NCBI GenBank assembly: GCA_035610835.1
Contig: CM069441.1
Coordinates: 101,987,606 to 102,051,605 of the forward strand
DNA: 64,000 nucleotides
Source: Ophiura sarsii
Taxonomy: Eukaryota > Echinodermata > Ophiuroidea > Amphilepidida > Ophiuridae
Direction: 5' to 3'
Shown here: one piece after another, positions 46,415 to 57,739 of the stretch
Position numbering within the stretch: the stretch's first letter is position 1
Layout: each line of letters opens with the position of its first letter
Notes under the pieces: model-generated
The model's database searches: none
What the model was told of the DNA's origin: nothing
The model's input: the letters and a program-made list of their open reading frames with translations, nothing else
Program-made: the position numbers and the translations under genes

Positions 46415-49400
46415 ACACTTATCAGGATTTCAGCTGCTGACGGGGAAAAAATTGTGCATGTTGTACGATTATTTTTTGAGTATGTATCTCTCCCTCCCAG
46501 CAAATCCCAAAAGTTGACAGCCCTGATATAACGTATCCCTTATTTAATATTGGAGTTGTGCTAAAAATGTATTTTGAAATAAACTAGACCTATAGATTTC
46601 GGGTGCCCACGAATGGTGTTGTTTCCAAATGTAGATTTTGATTGCCAAAATATAAGATATTTGATGTCAGCTATAGATTTTGAGTGCCCAAAATTATGGT
46701 ATATTTAAGATTTGTTCAACCAGCCAGCCGGGCAGGTAACTTGATACAGAAAGTCAAAACATACCTGCCCAACAGAAATTCCACCAGCCAGTGTAACACA
46801 CTTACACTGTGAATTTGACAGTTTTTACCCGCTAGTCGGGCAAATACTTTTGTATCTTTACCAGCCGCCCGACGCAAAACTTACCCGCATTTGGCAGGCC
46901 ATGGTGGGCGCTATTTCCCTGCCAGATAGATTATGTGTGCCCACAAATTTTAATCTATACACATTTTGAGTTGTGCTCACAATCAAGATTTGATCTGGCG
47001 TAGTTTATGCGCGCCGCCGCCGCCGACAATTTTATACCGCACAACACTATGGGCGGCCAAAGGGGTCAAAATGGTCTAAAATGTAGAAAGGTCTCAGTAA
47101 TTTAGAGAAAGGTGACTAGAAAATGGAGAAAGGTCTCAGTAATTTAGATAAAGGTGACTAGAAAATGGAGAAAGGTCTCAGTAATTCAGAGAAAGGTGTC
47201 TAGAATGTAGAAAGGTCTCTGTAATTTAGAGAAAGGTGTCTAGAATCGAGAAAGGTCTCTGTAATTCAGAGAAAGGTGTCTAGAATGTAGAAAGGTCTCA
47301 GTAATTTAGAAAAAGGTGTCTAGAATCGAGAACGGTCTCTGTAATTTAGAGACGGTGTCTAGAATGGCGAAAGGTCTCAGTAATTTTGAGGAAGTTGTCT
47401 AGAATCGAGAAAGGTCTCAGTAATTTAGAGAAAGGTGTCTAGAATGTAGAAAGGTCTGTGTAATAGTCTTGGAAAGGTCAAATGTTGAGAACGGTCTGGG
47501 TGTAAAGCAGAGAACGGTCTGTAAAGCAGAGAAAGGTCTGTAAAGCAGAGCACGGTCTGTAAAGCAGAGAACGGTCTCTGTGCTATGATCAGATCTGTAT
47601 GCAGATTGGTTGTCTTCACGTAGGTTATTTTGTATCAAGAATGGTGACAGACGGGCAAGCACTACACGTTCAAGAGTTTTCCCCAAGAAGTTGAGGTTGG
47701 AAACAGGACGATAATTTTTCAGCACATTCGGATCTAAATTAGCTTCCCCCCATGCTTTCAAGCATGGGGTATTAGTTTGGTCTTCGCAGCGTGGTCTCGT
47801 TTGGAAGATAAGGGCAAAGAAGATTTCTTGAGCAACACCAGCATGCATCATTTTCATCACATGACCCACTGATTTCTGCCACTAGTGTCTACTGGGGTCC
47901 ATTGACATTACAGTACAATGAAAGGCATATAATATGGTCAAACGAGGGTCTTTCAGAAAATCCTTTTGCAAGTAATATAATTGATGTGACTTCAATTCAG
48001 TCCTCTCATGTGAGTGAAAACATATTTGTGTATGAAATAACACACCTTTTGTTGATTTCAGCATTGTAAGTGCAAAAAATGAAAAGACAGTGCCAAAGTT
48101 GGTTTGGTTTCATGTTTGAATGGAGGAATTCCATTCAATATAATATAATTACCAAAGTTGTGATTTTTAGTGAAAAAATAACATATTCTCACTTCTAATA
48201 AAAAATATAATGTAACGTGCCTAGGGTAATAGACCACTACACTTGTACGCTCAAGGTTATGATTTCAGCTCTAGGGACACTTTGCTTACAGTGAAAATGT
48301 GAATCGCTGCTCTGGTAAATTAGTGTATTGTAAGTTCATATTCAGTCGATCTTTGATTACATTGTGTGCTTTGTAATATAATTTACGGAAGTTACATTAT
48401 ATGGTTTTATCATTGAGATTACAAGAAATGCCACGCAAATTCTTTGACAGAGTGTTTTGGCATAGTGGAATATTGTAAGGCATCCTTGAACGGGTCCCTG
48501 TAGCTTAGCCCTTTGCCACAATAATGTCTTGTAATTTTATGTATGCCTTTTTTTTAAATTATTGTCATTGTTAAAGTTTTCATTGTATTTTAGGATAATA
48601 GATAACCACCAGACTAGTCAAGCAAGAGTCGGGTATAAGAAACAATTTGTAAGAGACACTTAGAATCCTTTTAGTAGGTTTTGTATAAAGCAATACATGT
48701 GGCATTGCTCCCCAAGAGAGATTGTTAGCCCTGATACTAGCTAAATAGATGGCCTACCTTCTTCACCAAATAAGTAATTTTATTGAAAATATCTGAAGAT
48801 TAAGATTTTAAATGGTTATCTGGTCCAACTTAAACGATAGGTATACTGTCTTGGCTCATAACAAACCAAAATGAGCATCAATTGCGAAACAGATTTCTGT
48901 TTTTCCACACTGAACATGGCAGTAGGTTTTCCAGAAAAGAAAAGAAAAGTCCAATCTAATATAAATATGTAACTGAATTTAAAGATTCAATATGGAGAGG
49001 CTGGTTTATTTCACTATAATATCAGCAAAGTTATTGAGAAAGTACACTTTCACAGTATGGATTGTTATTATTTTGGTCCAATAATTTCAATGCAAAATAT
49101 GTTTCGCGCAAAATCAGTTAAAAAGTTAAAAATTGACATCAGGAAATAAGTTTTTAAAGAGGAATAAGAACATCAATTATCAGTAATGACAATTTTGTGT
49201 GCTTAGCATAATAAAAAGATGTTCTTGTTTCATTTCAATTTTGGAATAGCTGGCAGTATGTAGTTTTGATTGCAATTAAAACTTCTTTTGAGCCAGGGAT
49301 ACACTTTCACCTTAAATAGCGTCGTCTCAGTTGTAGACATGGAATTAATCATTCAAAGCAGGGTCGGAATTGGATTAATCTGGAAATCAAGCTAAATATA

Positions 49401-50938
49401 ATGTAGGCCAATGCATCCTTTAGGCCTGTAACTTCTTTTCGCACCGAGTAATGACACCGTCAAAATAAGCTATAGGTATTTATCCTCCAACTTTGACCAA
49501 TCTAAAGAGCAATTTCATCTTTAAAAAATGAAATGATTAAAAATCGGTGCCTTCCATTTATTTTATTTTTATCTTAATAAATGGAATCATCTTGGGCATG
49601 GGTTATCCCTTTTAAAGGGAATTTTTATTTAAGGATTGGTCGAATGGGCGCAACTTTCAAATTGTCAGGCGCAACACCAGTTGACAGCGAGTTATTAACA
49701 ATATCAGTGATTATTGGTATAATGGCTGATGCACATTTCTTGAGAACAGTTGTTGGGATTGGGTCCAATTCACATGACTTGCTTGGAGATTTAAAAACAA
49801 GTCATCATGAATACACTGCAAAAACACCGGTGTTAAAAATAACACTGTTCGGTGTTCTGAGAGGTCCACACCAATTAGTGTTATTTCAACACTATCTTGG
49901 TGTTACATTAACACTTACAGTGTTATTCGTCACACTTGCAGTGATAAAATGACACTACATGGTGTTGATATAACACCAAGAATTCACACTGGTACACCGG
50001 TGTTGGTGTGGACCTCTCACAACACCATTGGTGTTATTTTTAACACCGGTGTTTTTGCAGTGTAGTATATACTAAGGCCAACAAAAGAAGGTCCGTCTCA
50101 CATACAATTGGGAAAGTAGCTATGCGAAATGGTGTGGGTTTTTTTACAAAAAGTAGCTTTGCTTATTGCGGAAATTCTTTTTTTTAAAATTGTTTTTTGC
50201 CCCCCTTTTAATTTATTTGTTGACGTTTTTCGGAGCCAATTTTATTCCAATTTATTTCGGATAACTAAAAAACAAACACCTAAAATGGGGCTTATCGCGT
50301 ACAATGGCGTAGGGTTATGCGGCAAAAGTGACTCGACATACTTATACTATTCCGAATTGACACGGGTCCCGGTTAAATGGTCCATATGTGAACACGCCCT
50401 AAGGGGCCATATCCAAACTCTCAAGTGATTTTATAGCGTTTTTATACCGATTTTACCCCAGTATTAAAACGGTATTTTTTCTATTGTTAAAAGCATCGGA
50501 AAAAGATCGGTGATTAACTAGAGCCGCCTCTCTCCCCCTCTCTACTTATCTGGCGTTAACAATAGAACTATTGTTATCTGGCGTTAACAATAGAACTATT
50601 GTAGTACTCTCGATGGCTCAATTAGTGAAGCAGACAGATGAAAGCGCGAGGAAGGTTGTGCTATTAAGCTGACCAGTGCTCTAGTTAATCACCGATCTTT
50701 TCCCGATGCTTTTAACAATAGAAAAAAATACCGTTTTAATACCGAGGTAAAATCGGTATAAAAACGCTATAAAATCACTTGAGAGTTTGGATATTATCAT
50801 TCACAAGATGTTTAACGAATCCTTTTGTATTCTATCACAATACAGCTGTATGTGATCCACCTTGTGATCATGGGGATTGTACGAGTCCTGGTGTATGTAC
50901 CTGCTCAGTGGGTTTCGTTGGAGAAAGATGTGATATTG
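44923..50938 (+). CDS. Gene B (partial): secreted or membrane EGF-domain protein, three exons
   Basis: Exons 44923-45008, 45839-45936 and 50846-50938. Introns are GT-AG, in phases 2 and 1. The last exon ends in phase 1 before GTAAGT. The joined frame gives a signal peptide, a short Cys-rich module with NVCGLCSYFG and YSCCDGWSQG, then an EGF-like repeat with CDPPCDHGDC. The C-C-x-G-W followed directly by EGF repeats recalls the end of an EMI-type module in multiple-EGF proteins, which usually act in adhesion or cell-surface recognition. No later exon was found before 64000, so the 3' part is missing, very distant or lost among repeats. The assembly rests on splice phase and domain logic. Confidence 0.65.
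45546..45786. mobile_element. hAT-like MITE, CAGGGGCGGATCC termini, in gene B intron 1
   Basis: CAGGGGCGGATCCAGGATTT at the left and AAATCCGCCCCTG at the right. This terminus is typical of hAT-type elements (family knowledge). The inside repeats GGCGCCCTGTCAAAAA. Confidence 0.8.
45839..45936 (+). CDS. Gene B exon 2: Cys-rich CCDGW module
   Basis: Acceptor CCTTTCTGATTGCAG, donor ACTC|GTAAGT, 98 nt, entering in phase 2 and leaving in phase 1. It encodes INVCGLCSYFGLVYSCCDGW and SQGNQDYNQCLT. Joining to exon 3 gives CLTPVCDPPC, a natural lead into an EGF repeat, which supports the join. Confidence 0.68.
46148..46525. mobile_element. hAT-like MITE, CAGGGCTGTCAA termini, in gene B intron 2
   Basis: CAGGGCTGTCAACT at the left and AGTTGACAGCCCTG at the right, flanked by ATATAA on both sides. 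The inside has CTCCCGCAT repeats and a C41 homopolymer (46374-46414). Confidence 0.85.
46526..47084. other. Unassigned, in gene B intron 2
   Basis: Contains CCAGCCAGCCGGGCAGGTAA and TTACCCGCTAGTCGGGC, possibly an old inverted-repeat element (about 46720-46880). No exon. Confidence 0.4.
47085..47465. repeat. 40-bp minisatellite, about 9.5 copies
   Basis: Unit AGAAAGGTCTCAGTAATTTA followed by GAGAAAGGTGTCTAGAATGT, with scattered substitutions. Confidence 0.92.
47502..47577. repeat. 19-bp tandem repeat, 4 copies
   Basis: Unit GTAAAGCAGAGAACGGTCT, starting at 47502, 47521, 47540 and 47559. It runs into the retroelement fragment and looks like an expansion of its coding sequence. Confidence 0.92.
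47586..47743 (-). pseudogene. LINE reverse-transcriptase fragment (second part)
   Basis: The minus strand reads NLDPNVLKNYRPVSNLNFLG, then KTLERVVLARLSPFL and QSAYRSDHSTETVL. This is the NYRPVSNL / QSAYRxxHSTET region typical of CR1- and jockey-like non-LTR elements. It continues in sense from the fragment at 49625-49789 and decays into tandem repeats at its end. Confidence 0.88.
47744..49624. other. 1.88-kb sequence separating two halves of one LINE fragment
   Basis: It interrupts the reverse-transcriptase fragments on either side. The left edge has a small hairpin (CCCCATGCTTTCAAGCATGGGG). No gene or known element was recognised inside. It lies in gene B intron 2. Confidence 0.6.
49625..49789 (-). 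pseudogene. LINE reverse-transcriptase fragment (first part)
   Basis: The minus strand reads SPSKSCELDPIPTTVLKKC, then SLSTGVAPDNLKVAPIRPIL. This is the KSCxLDPIPTxxLK ... PxxLKxAxxxPLLK region just before NYRPVSN in CR1-like reverse transcriptases. It is cut on the 5' side by the MITE at 49812. Confidence 0.88.
49812..50064. mobile_element. MITE, 253 bp, TACACTGCAAAAACACCGG termini
   Basis: About 35-bp inverted termini (TACACTGCAAAAACACCGGT / complement). The interior is made of GGTGTTA/TAACACC words. It is inserted beside the LINE fragment. Confidence 0.92.
50410..50793. mobile_element. Foldback element ending 52 bases before gene B exon 3
   Basis: Arms of about 140 bases (ATCCAAACTCTCAAGTGATT / complement), including a paired ACCGATCTTTTYCCGATGC block. 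The loop holds a tandem CTGGCGTTAACAATAGAACT duplication (50571-50600). Confidence 0.92.
50846..50938 (+). CDS. Gene B exon 3: EGF-like repeat
   Basis: Acceptor TCTATCACAATACAG, donor ATTG|GTAAGT, 93 nt, phase 1 at both ends. It encodes VCDPPCDHGDCTSPGVCTC followed by SVGFVGERCDIG. It has six Cys in C-x3-C-x4-C-x5-C-x-C-x8-C order, a full EGF-like repeat of the short kind found in tandem arrays. Confidence 0.92.
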
Positions 50939-51633
50939 GTAAGTATAAAATGCTGGTGCACCCAACTCGCATTTGTATATGATAAACAAAGGGTTGACAC
51001 TTAGAGGTAGAGGTAGATTAAAAAACCCAATCATTTTTAAAACTTTTTGATTGAATAATTTGCTTTCAAAAATACCCACATGATCAATGAGACAAGTTTG
51101 AAACATGGTCACGTGGGAAATAAATATCAAGATAGAAAATATACTTGATTCAAAATAGTAGCAGCAGTCCAAATGAGATGGAGACTTCATATCAAAATTG
51201 AAGAAGAAAAAACTCGTGTAGAATTAATATGATGATAGACTTGGCATTCCAAAACGAAAAGCTTGACAAAATTATTCTTTAGAAAACAAGGTAGAAAAAT
51301 AACAGGTAAACTTAGTGGCATTTACCACCTGGATAATTATTTTGACCACCCAGTTAATATTAATTCAAGCTGGCCATTGCTCACATTGAATCATAACTCA
51401 AAATGATCACCAACTCAAATTAATGGTATAATAACAAATATGGATACAAATACGTAGAAGCAATGAAATTTCTTCATTCGTGACTTAGACCATGACGTTT
51501 AAGATATGGCAAATGTATTACAAAAAGAGAACAAAATACATTATAATAACAGAATCTTACTATAATTCACCGTATGTTGTATGTAGGGGTGTATGTATGT
51601 ATGTATGTGTGTAGGCCTGTGTGTATGTGTGTA
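50939..51633. other. No gene recognised
   Basis: AT-rich, probably gene B intron. No further EGF exon was seen here. A short GTAT microsatellite lies at 51589-51610. Confidence 0.4.
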
Positions 51634-52646
51634 TCCTGAAAAGGCTTTCTCATTTTGCATTTTAAAGCCGTGAATATTTCACTGATACTAAATAATGACC
51701 GGACACGGGTTATAAGCTATAAATGGCCGAAAACCGTACAGAATTGACCGAGATATGAGCAAAATTATGGCAATTTAGGGCCTTTTCAGCCCGGCTTTTG
51801 AGACTATTTCATGTTTGTTTTTCTCTGCGTACACTGTAACCATGCAGTCGGCGCGTAGCACATAACGCGTCGCATTGCGCCATGCAAAATAAACGCGCAC
51901 ACGCACTACACCCACGCACCCCTACACACGCGGGCGGGTAAATATTGTAGAAATACGCTGCGCCACACGGGGTTGGTTATGGTTTAGGCATTGGGGTTGA
52001 GATACGGGGCGGGCGGAGGCGCGGGGACGGGCGGGGACGGCAGGGCGGGCGGGGGGGGGGGGCGGCAGCGGGTCATAAGGTATAATAATGTGGTTTCTGA
52101 TAAAACAAAACATGATATGGTGAATCTAAATTACGTAACATGGTGTCGGATGTGTGATTTGATACTGTATGCGACACGCTGGCGGACAAATATTGTAGAA
52201 AAACGCCGCGCTACGGGAGATGGTTAAGGTTAGGCCTTGGCGTTGAGATATATAAGCCGCGAGACGGGAACTTTAGGCCTTGGGTTGAGATATGCCACGG
52301 GCGGGGCGGGGGCGGTGACGAATGGAGGTGTAATGTGGTTTGGGAGGCAGGGGGTTAATGAAGAAATGTGATGCTAAATTGCGTAACGGATATGCAGCGG
52401 ACGGGAGCGGGCGGGGCGGGGCAGGGCGCCGGGGAGTGACTGGTGGGCTACGGGAGATGGTTAAGGTTTAGGCCTTGGAGTTGAAATATGCCACGGGGCG
52501 TGGGCGGGCGGGGGTTCTATTCCTGTGTGTTTCGTTATAAATTTTCCAACACTTAGGCCTATGTGTTGTTTCATTTGTAGGTGTTCTATCTGGTAGGCCC
52601 TACTCCCTAGCGGGAGAGCCCGTCCGAAGGACGGGCGTTCCACTAG
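51634..52646 (+). mobile_element. Non-autonomous Helitron, 1013 bp
   Basis: Begins A|TCCTGAAAAGG and ends in hairpin GCCCGTCC-GAA-GGACGGGC, then GTTCCACTAG|T. This fits the Helitron 5' TC and 3' CTRR rule at an AT target. The body matches the intron copies at 14074-14895 and 14921-15416 (GTTATAAGCT, ACCATGCAGTCGGCGCGTAG, GGTAGGCCCTACT). The GC-rich middle with GGGCGGGG runs is specific to this copy. No Rep/helicase. Confidence 0.85.
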
Positions 52647-52895
52647 TATTAATAATAACCCTAACTCCTCGTAGTGTATTTTTAAGAGCGACGTGGGTAG
52701 TGGTGGGGGGGGGGGGGGGGGGGTTGTGTTATATTTTATTTATGTTTTATTTGGTTGAGATCTTAAATATAATTGTGATTATAACATATATCCCCACTTA
52801 TCCTCTGAAGTGATAGGCCTACCTCCTTGGGATCAAGTGACTTAATTCATAAACAAAGACGCAGTGACAATCTGGTGGTAGAAGTGGACTTATCA
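52647..52895. other. No gene recognised; G19 run
   Basis: G homopolymer at 52705-52723. Nothing else assigned. Confidence 0.4.
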
Positions 52896-53131
52896 AAGGT
52901 TCCGAATTTTGCTGGATGAATTAAGCTCAAGATGATGCGCCAAAATAAAAAATCTAAAAAGGAGAATATGAAACATCTTAATATGATCTACCATCATGTA
53001 AATTGATTTTTTTTTACGACGCTGTATTTACGGACAATTCCCCTCGAATTCTGATCCTGTTTAGGTCAGTTTTCACTGCCATGTAGCTGCATGTTTTCAC
53101 AAATTTCAGAGCAAACATGACTATATGGTCG
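52896..53131. repeat. Left half of a repeat split by the 4.5-kb element
   Basis: Matches 42880-43120 in order (GATGCGCCAAAA, TTTTACGACGC, TTTACGG, AGCTGCATG). Its continuation is at 57664-57737. Confidence 0.6.
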
Positions 53132-56100
53132 AATCCAACGAAAAGTGTACACGTGATGTTCAGGCCTATAATAAAATAATCTATATCTTGACAATTTTAT
53201 TTTTGTGTTATACGTATCCGCCTCGATGAGACGGTTCGCGCCATATATAATATGACTAACTTAAATGCACATTTAGGCGTATACGAGTAATAAACCTGCT
53301 ATTTTTTACCCTTTTTACACAATAGTTGTTAAGGTTTTTTGTTAGACATATAACCGTTTAGATGAAAATGAGCTTAAGTGGAAATAATTTTGCCTGTTTG
53401 ATTGCTGGATATCTCAAGAATGCCTCTTTTAATTTTTGTTACTTTCGATCAATCCCCTGAATTGTTGTGATTTTTTTCGCTGTGGTAAGTTTTGACGTTA
53501 CCTACAAATACATGTTTTGTTAAATCTCACTTTCGGGGAAGAATTCGCTTGAGGTAGAGTAATTTGAGCTGTAAGGAAGCCTAAATATGTTAAATACTTA
53601 AATGCATTGTCCCCATTCAAGTCAATATTTTGATAAAGCTGTTAGAAATTTTAAAAGCGGAAACGATCGGTTTGGTAAAAAAAATGCATTACCTCCGAAT
53701 ACCTATTTAAAACACTGCCATTTTAATATAAACACAGATTAGTGAATAATATCTATAGAATAAGCGAAGTGTGATACAATGTACATGTGTGCCAAGTTTT
53801 ATCATTTTGAAGGCAACATTTTTTGAAATATCAGCATTAAAAGGCTGTTTTCGTAGGCAAATTTAAAATATGAACTGTTACCTTCAAATACAAATAACGA
53901 TACCGTGGTAATTCCCTCTGTTGTTACATACTTGTATCGACTGGAATAAAGTAGAAATGTGCGCTGCGTTCGGCAAGCAACAGAGAAGTTTTGCATCAAT
54001 CTTTCAGCTTTTGTAAGTAACTTTTTCACAAAATTCTGTAGTTTGTGTACAAGGGCATTAATAATACATGTATGTTGTTGTCTTAAAAGTTGATTGTATA
54101 TAGCCTCCCTCTGTCTCAATCTTATTACTCCTATTAGTGTAGTTTTTTATGCTATTCACGTAAAGACATCCTCTGACAGTTGATTTAAATCGCAATAGGG
54201 GTGATTAATGTTTATATAAATATTCAGTAACAGCATCTTGTGCATGACTTCATGTTGTATTCGGAGGTAACATGTATATGTAGGCAACATTCAATAATAT
54301 ACACGGTGCATATTGGCCCTAAACTATCTTATTTTACATAAAAGCAGTGCGCAATCATACAATCTGACTGGATATATTATTATATTTATATTTGGAGGGG
54401 GAAAAATATTATTCCCTTATTAAACGAAAATGTGAAGTGTTGATTCAAATAAAATGCATGGTGTAATCACACTGTTTTGCCGAGAACATATTTTTTGTTG
54501 GTGTTAGAGTGAATGAATGATATTTATATCCATAGATTACACGTTGATCGTCTTAAAATGGGTACATTTAGTCATAACATCCATGAAATTTCGGTTTCAT
54601 AATCAATATTTTCATATTCCATTTTGTATTCGTAGGTAACTTATATATTAGTTAATGAGCATGGTACAATTCCTGTATTGTTTGTGGCTTTCAATTGCAC
54701 CTAATATTATGTAAATATTAAGTAGGAATGTATAAGACGGGAATAATATGGTTTGGTGCGTAATATTGTTTTAAACCAGCTTGTCGATATGATGTATGCG
54801 TAGTTAACCAATTTCCCCTGGAATTGCAGAGCAGTGACTACTGAGGTACATAATATTGGTCATTATATTGTAGTTGTATTTGAAAATGGAATTCATGTGT
54901 AACAAATATAAAATAACTTGCTTCATTTTTGCTGTGGTAGGTTGTGTAATGTTACCGAAACGTATTTTAAGTGAACAAGAAATTAAGTAAAACCTTTTCC
55001 TTTATTTTTACAGGTGGGGTGGGGGGGGGGGGGATCAAGGGTAGGCCTAACTTATTTCAGTCTCAAATCAAAAATTGCTCACGAATAATGCTTCCGACAT
55101 TTATTAATTAGTGAAATTGAACTAAGCAGTGGTTGAATTTCAGAGAAAATCATAATGAAAGGCACATGCCCGACAATATCTCTGTCTAGGCAAACCTTAG
55201 ATTAGTGTTGTTAAATCAAACAACATTGAATTTCTAAACATAAAATTCCTATTTTGTCTACATCTGACAAAATATATTATATTGGTGATTCTATGTCAAA
55301 CGGAATCTTCCTCCGGTTGATTGACTATGTACGACATTTAGAATGATACAAATTCCAAACTAGGAAATTATATCTTAATTCTAATCTGACAACTGAATGT
55401 CTTGCTGAAAGTTTTATGTGCTTTATTCCGTTGTGGACTGAAAGGCAAAATATTTGAATGTTCTAGACTTTGAACATGTTCGGCTCGTATTAAACTTATA
55501 TATTATATAAGGTCTGATATGAAATTATTTCAAAGTATATATTAAATGAATCAAAAAGCGATCTGGCTTTCGTGTTTAAAACAGCTATTCAAAATGATAA
55601 CTTCCACTTGCCTCCTTTATTTAGAACAAATTGAGGAAGGCAACCGGTTGTTTTATTGCTTAAAACAGATAACCTGACATTCAAGACTATGAGTTACAGG
55701 CAAATCAAACTGTTTGCTTAGAGGAAACCGCTCGCTTTCTAATTAAATATGGCTCGGTGAACTATTCAAAAGTTGATTCGATCCAATATTTTGGATTCAC
55801 ACGGAAACTGAAACGTTCATTCTTAACATTCTAGAATGTCCTATATTATAATAAACAAAGAGTAATTATGTTCTATTAGATATAATTCATCCTCGCGACA
55901 TGAGAGACCTGAAGAACTAACTACACACAGAATACAACAAGAACCACTAAACTTGTTAAGTAGAGATTACAAGGCTGAATGATCAGATGTTTCTTAATTA
56001 AAATGTGTCTACATGTATATATGTGCTTAATTTTTGTCATGTTTAGTTTTAATGATGAACATGCTTTTTACCAAATTAGATCAGTAATAATATTATTATT

Positions 56101-57663
56101 ACTAGCGAGTTAATTGATTGTTTAACTATACCTTTACGAAATTTTAACCCAGTACGATATGTATGTTGTCATCATCCTGCCTTAAATCAGATATTAAATA
56201 TACTTACACACTTCTGACTGTTTTGTAGAAGTTAAACGCACATTCTTAATAATTGAAAGTCAAGCAAGAAAGACACTAACAAAATTGGATGATCAGATAC
56301 GTTAGCATAATAAAACATGTTCTTCCATAATTATCATGTGTAAAAGGTTAATTCTATTTAATATGCCTTAACCAACTTAGGGGATCAAGAATAATAACAG
56401 TATGTCTATCACTAGTGAGGTTATTGATGCTTAGGGTGTTTTCTTTTATATCTTAGAAATAGGAACATGGTTTTATATTATTTTAATGTTTATTTGGTTA
56501 ATCTGGCTGTTCTATTTAAAGGTTGAATATTACGCAATTCTGGTTGTTTTGTAAAAGCAGCGCTCGGCGCACATTTTTAAATATACTTATAAAGTCAAGT
56601 AGGACACAATTTTCCCCTCACACGCGATTCAGGACATAAAAAACTACGTCGAGTACAAATTTACCCTTAAACCTATGTTAAATCAACGAATCCAACTGTT
56701 CTTAGTCAACGAAGTTGAAGTTGAGAACAAATGTGTTACCTACGAATACTTTGATTGTTGCAATGTAAGCTACAGTGTTTTAAGTCTTAACATGTTTTTC
56801 TCTTATAAGAATGCTTAAAAATGTTGCCTGACATATTGTTCTTAATAAACCTATTCAAAATTACAACTGACAGTTATATAGATATTGTATATTTTTTCAA
56901 CATTAAATTAATATTCTAGTATCTATTAAAAGTAAACTCCTGGGAATATGTTCATACTATTAGGATTTAAACATGTTTTAACATGTTTATTTAAAAAAAC
57001 AAATATTGTTAACAACCCTGCATGATTATTTCATCCCAAAATGTAACATAGATTAAGTAGAACATTCATTTATTACAGTTTTACTTCTCTTACCTACGTT
57101 TACATTTAACTGTTACCTTCGAATACCAAATTTCCACATTCCTCTATGTACTTAGGTTTTGGGCGCATGCTCAAAATTCTAAATTTTACACAAAGGGTCA
57201 TTCCCCCTCTTTGAGGTACATGAAAACAAGTGTTCATTAAAATAATCTTGGTGAAAGTACACAAAGTGACTCAACCTCATGTTTCAAAGTATTGAGAGCG
57301 TGAAAATGCTACCTAACTGTGTGAATCTAAAATGTAAAACAAAATGAGTACCTGGACAAATATGATCACTTTCTATCAGCATTAGCATCTTCTGAATACA
57401 AAACAATCACAAATTTGAATGAAATATGTAAATAGGTGGAATAATCATCACTTAATCAAAATATGGTACTTGTATTTGTAGGTAACATTGAGAAGTGTAC
57501 CTTCAACTTCATCATTCCGCCACGTGGTCAATTGGAGAGATTAGTGATGGCACTTTTTTCCATACAAGCTTGATATGTTGACTTTGCGTGGGGAAAAGGA
57601 ATAGATCGAAGCATTTTGAAACTTAACCCTAAAAATCTAGCCGTGGACACTTTTCGTTGGATT
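53132..57663. mobile_element. 4.53-kb element, 22-bp inverted termini, scattered 15-bp motif
   Basis: Termini AATCCAACGAAAAGTGT-N-CACG (53132-53153; complement at 57642-57663). The flanks are two halves of a repeat whose unbroken relative is at 42819-43215, so this is an insertion. Inside, GTTACCTNCRAATAC or its complement occurs eight times: plus at 53497, 53688 (A in place of the first G), 53877, 56735, 57112; minus at 54257, 54626, 57472. These cluster towards both ends, as subterminal transposase-binding repeats do in some DNA transposons. No transposase is recognisable. A 105-codon minus frame at 53802-54119 (Gln/Lys/Leu-rich start) is the only sizeable one and has no known domain. Also holds G13 at 55021-55033. 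Confidence 0.75.
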
Positions 57664-57737
57664 ATGTATATTGATTAATATTAAGTGAAAGGAATGTTTA
57701 CTTCAATGTAGGTAAATAGATAAACGATCAAATGCAT
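57664..57737. repeat. Right half of the split repeat
   Basis: ATGTATATTGATTAATATT and CTTCAATGTAGGTAAATAG match 43135-43210 in order. It ends at the next insertion. Confidence 0.6.
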
Positions 57738-57739
57738 TA

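Noticed and set aside
46262..46531. Proline- or glycine-rich proteins on either strand
   Set aside because: They are translations of a C41 homopolymer inside a MITE.
47417..47869. 150-codon minus frame as a gene
   Set aside because: It is a reverse-transcriptase fragment fused by chance to a tandem repeat and to unrelated upstream sequence.
49581..49952. 123-codon plus frame
   Set aside because: It is antisense to a LINE fragment and runs into a MITE terminus.
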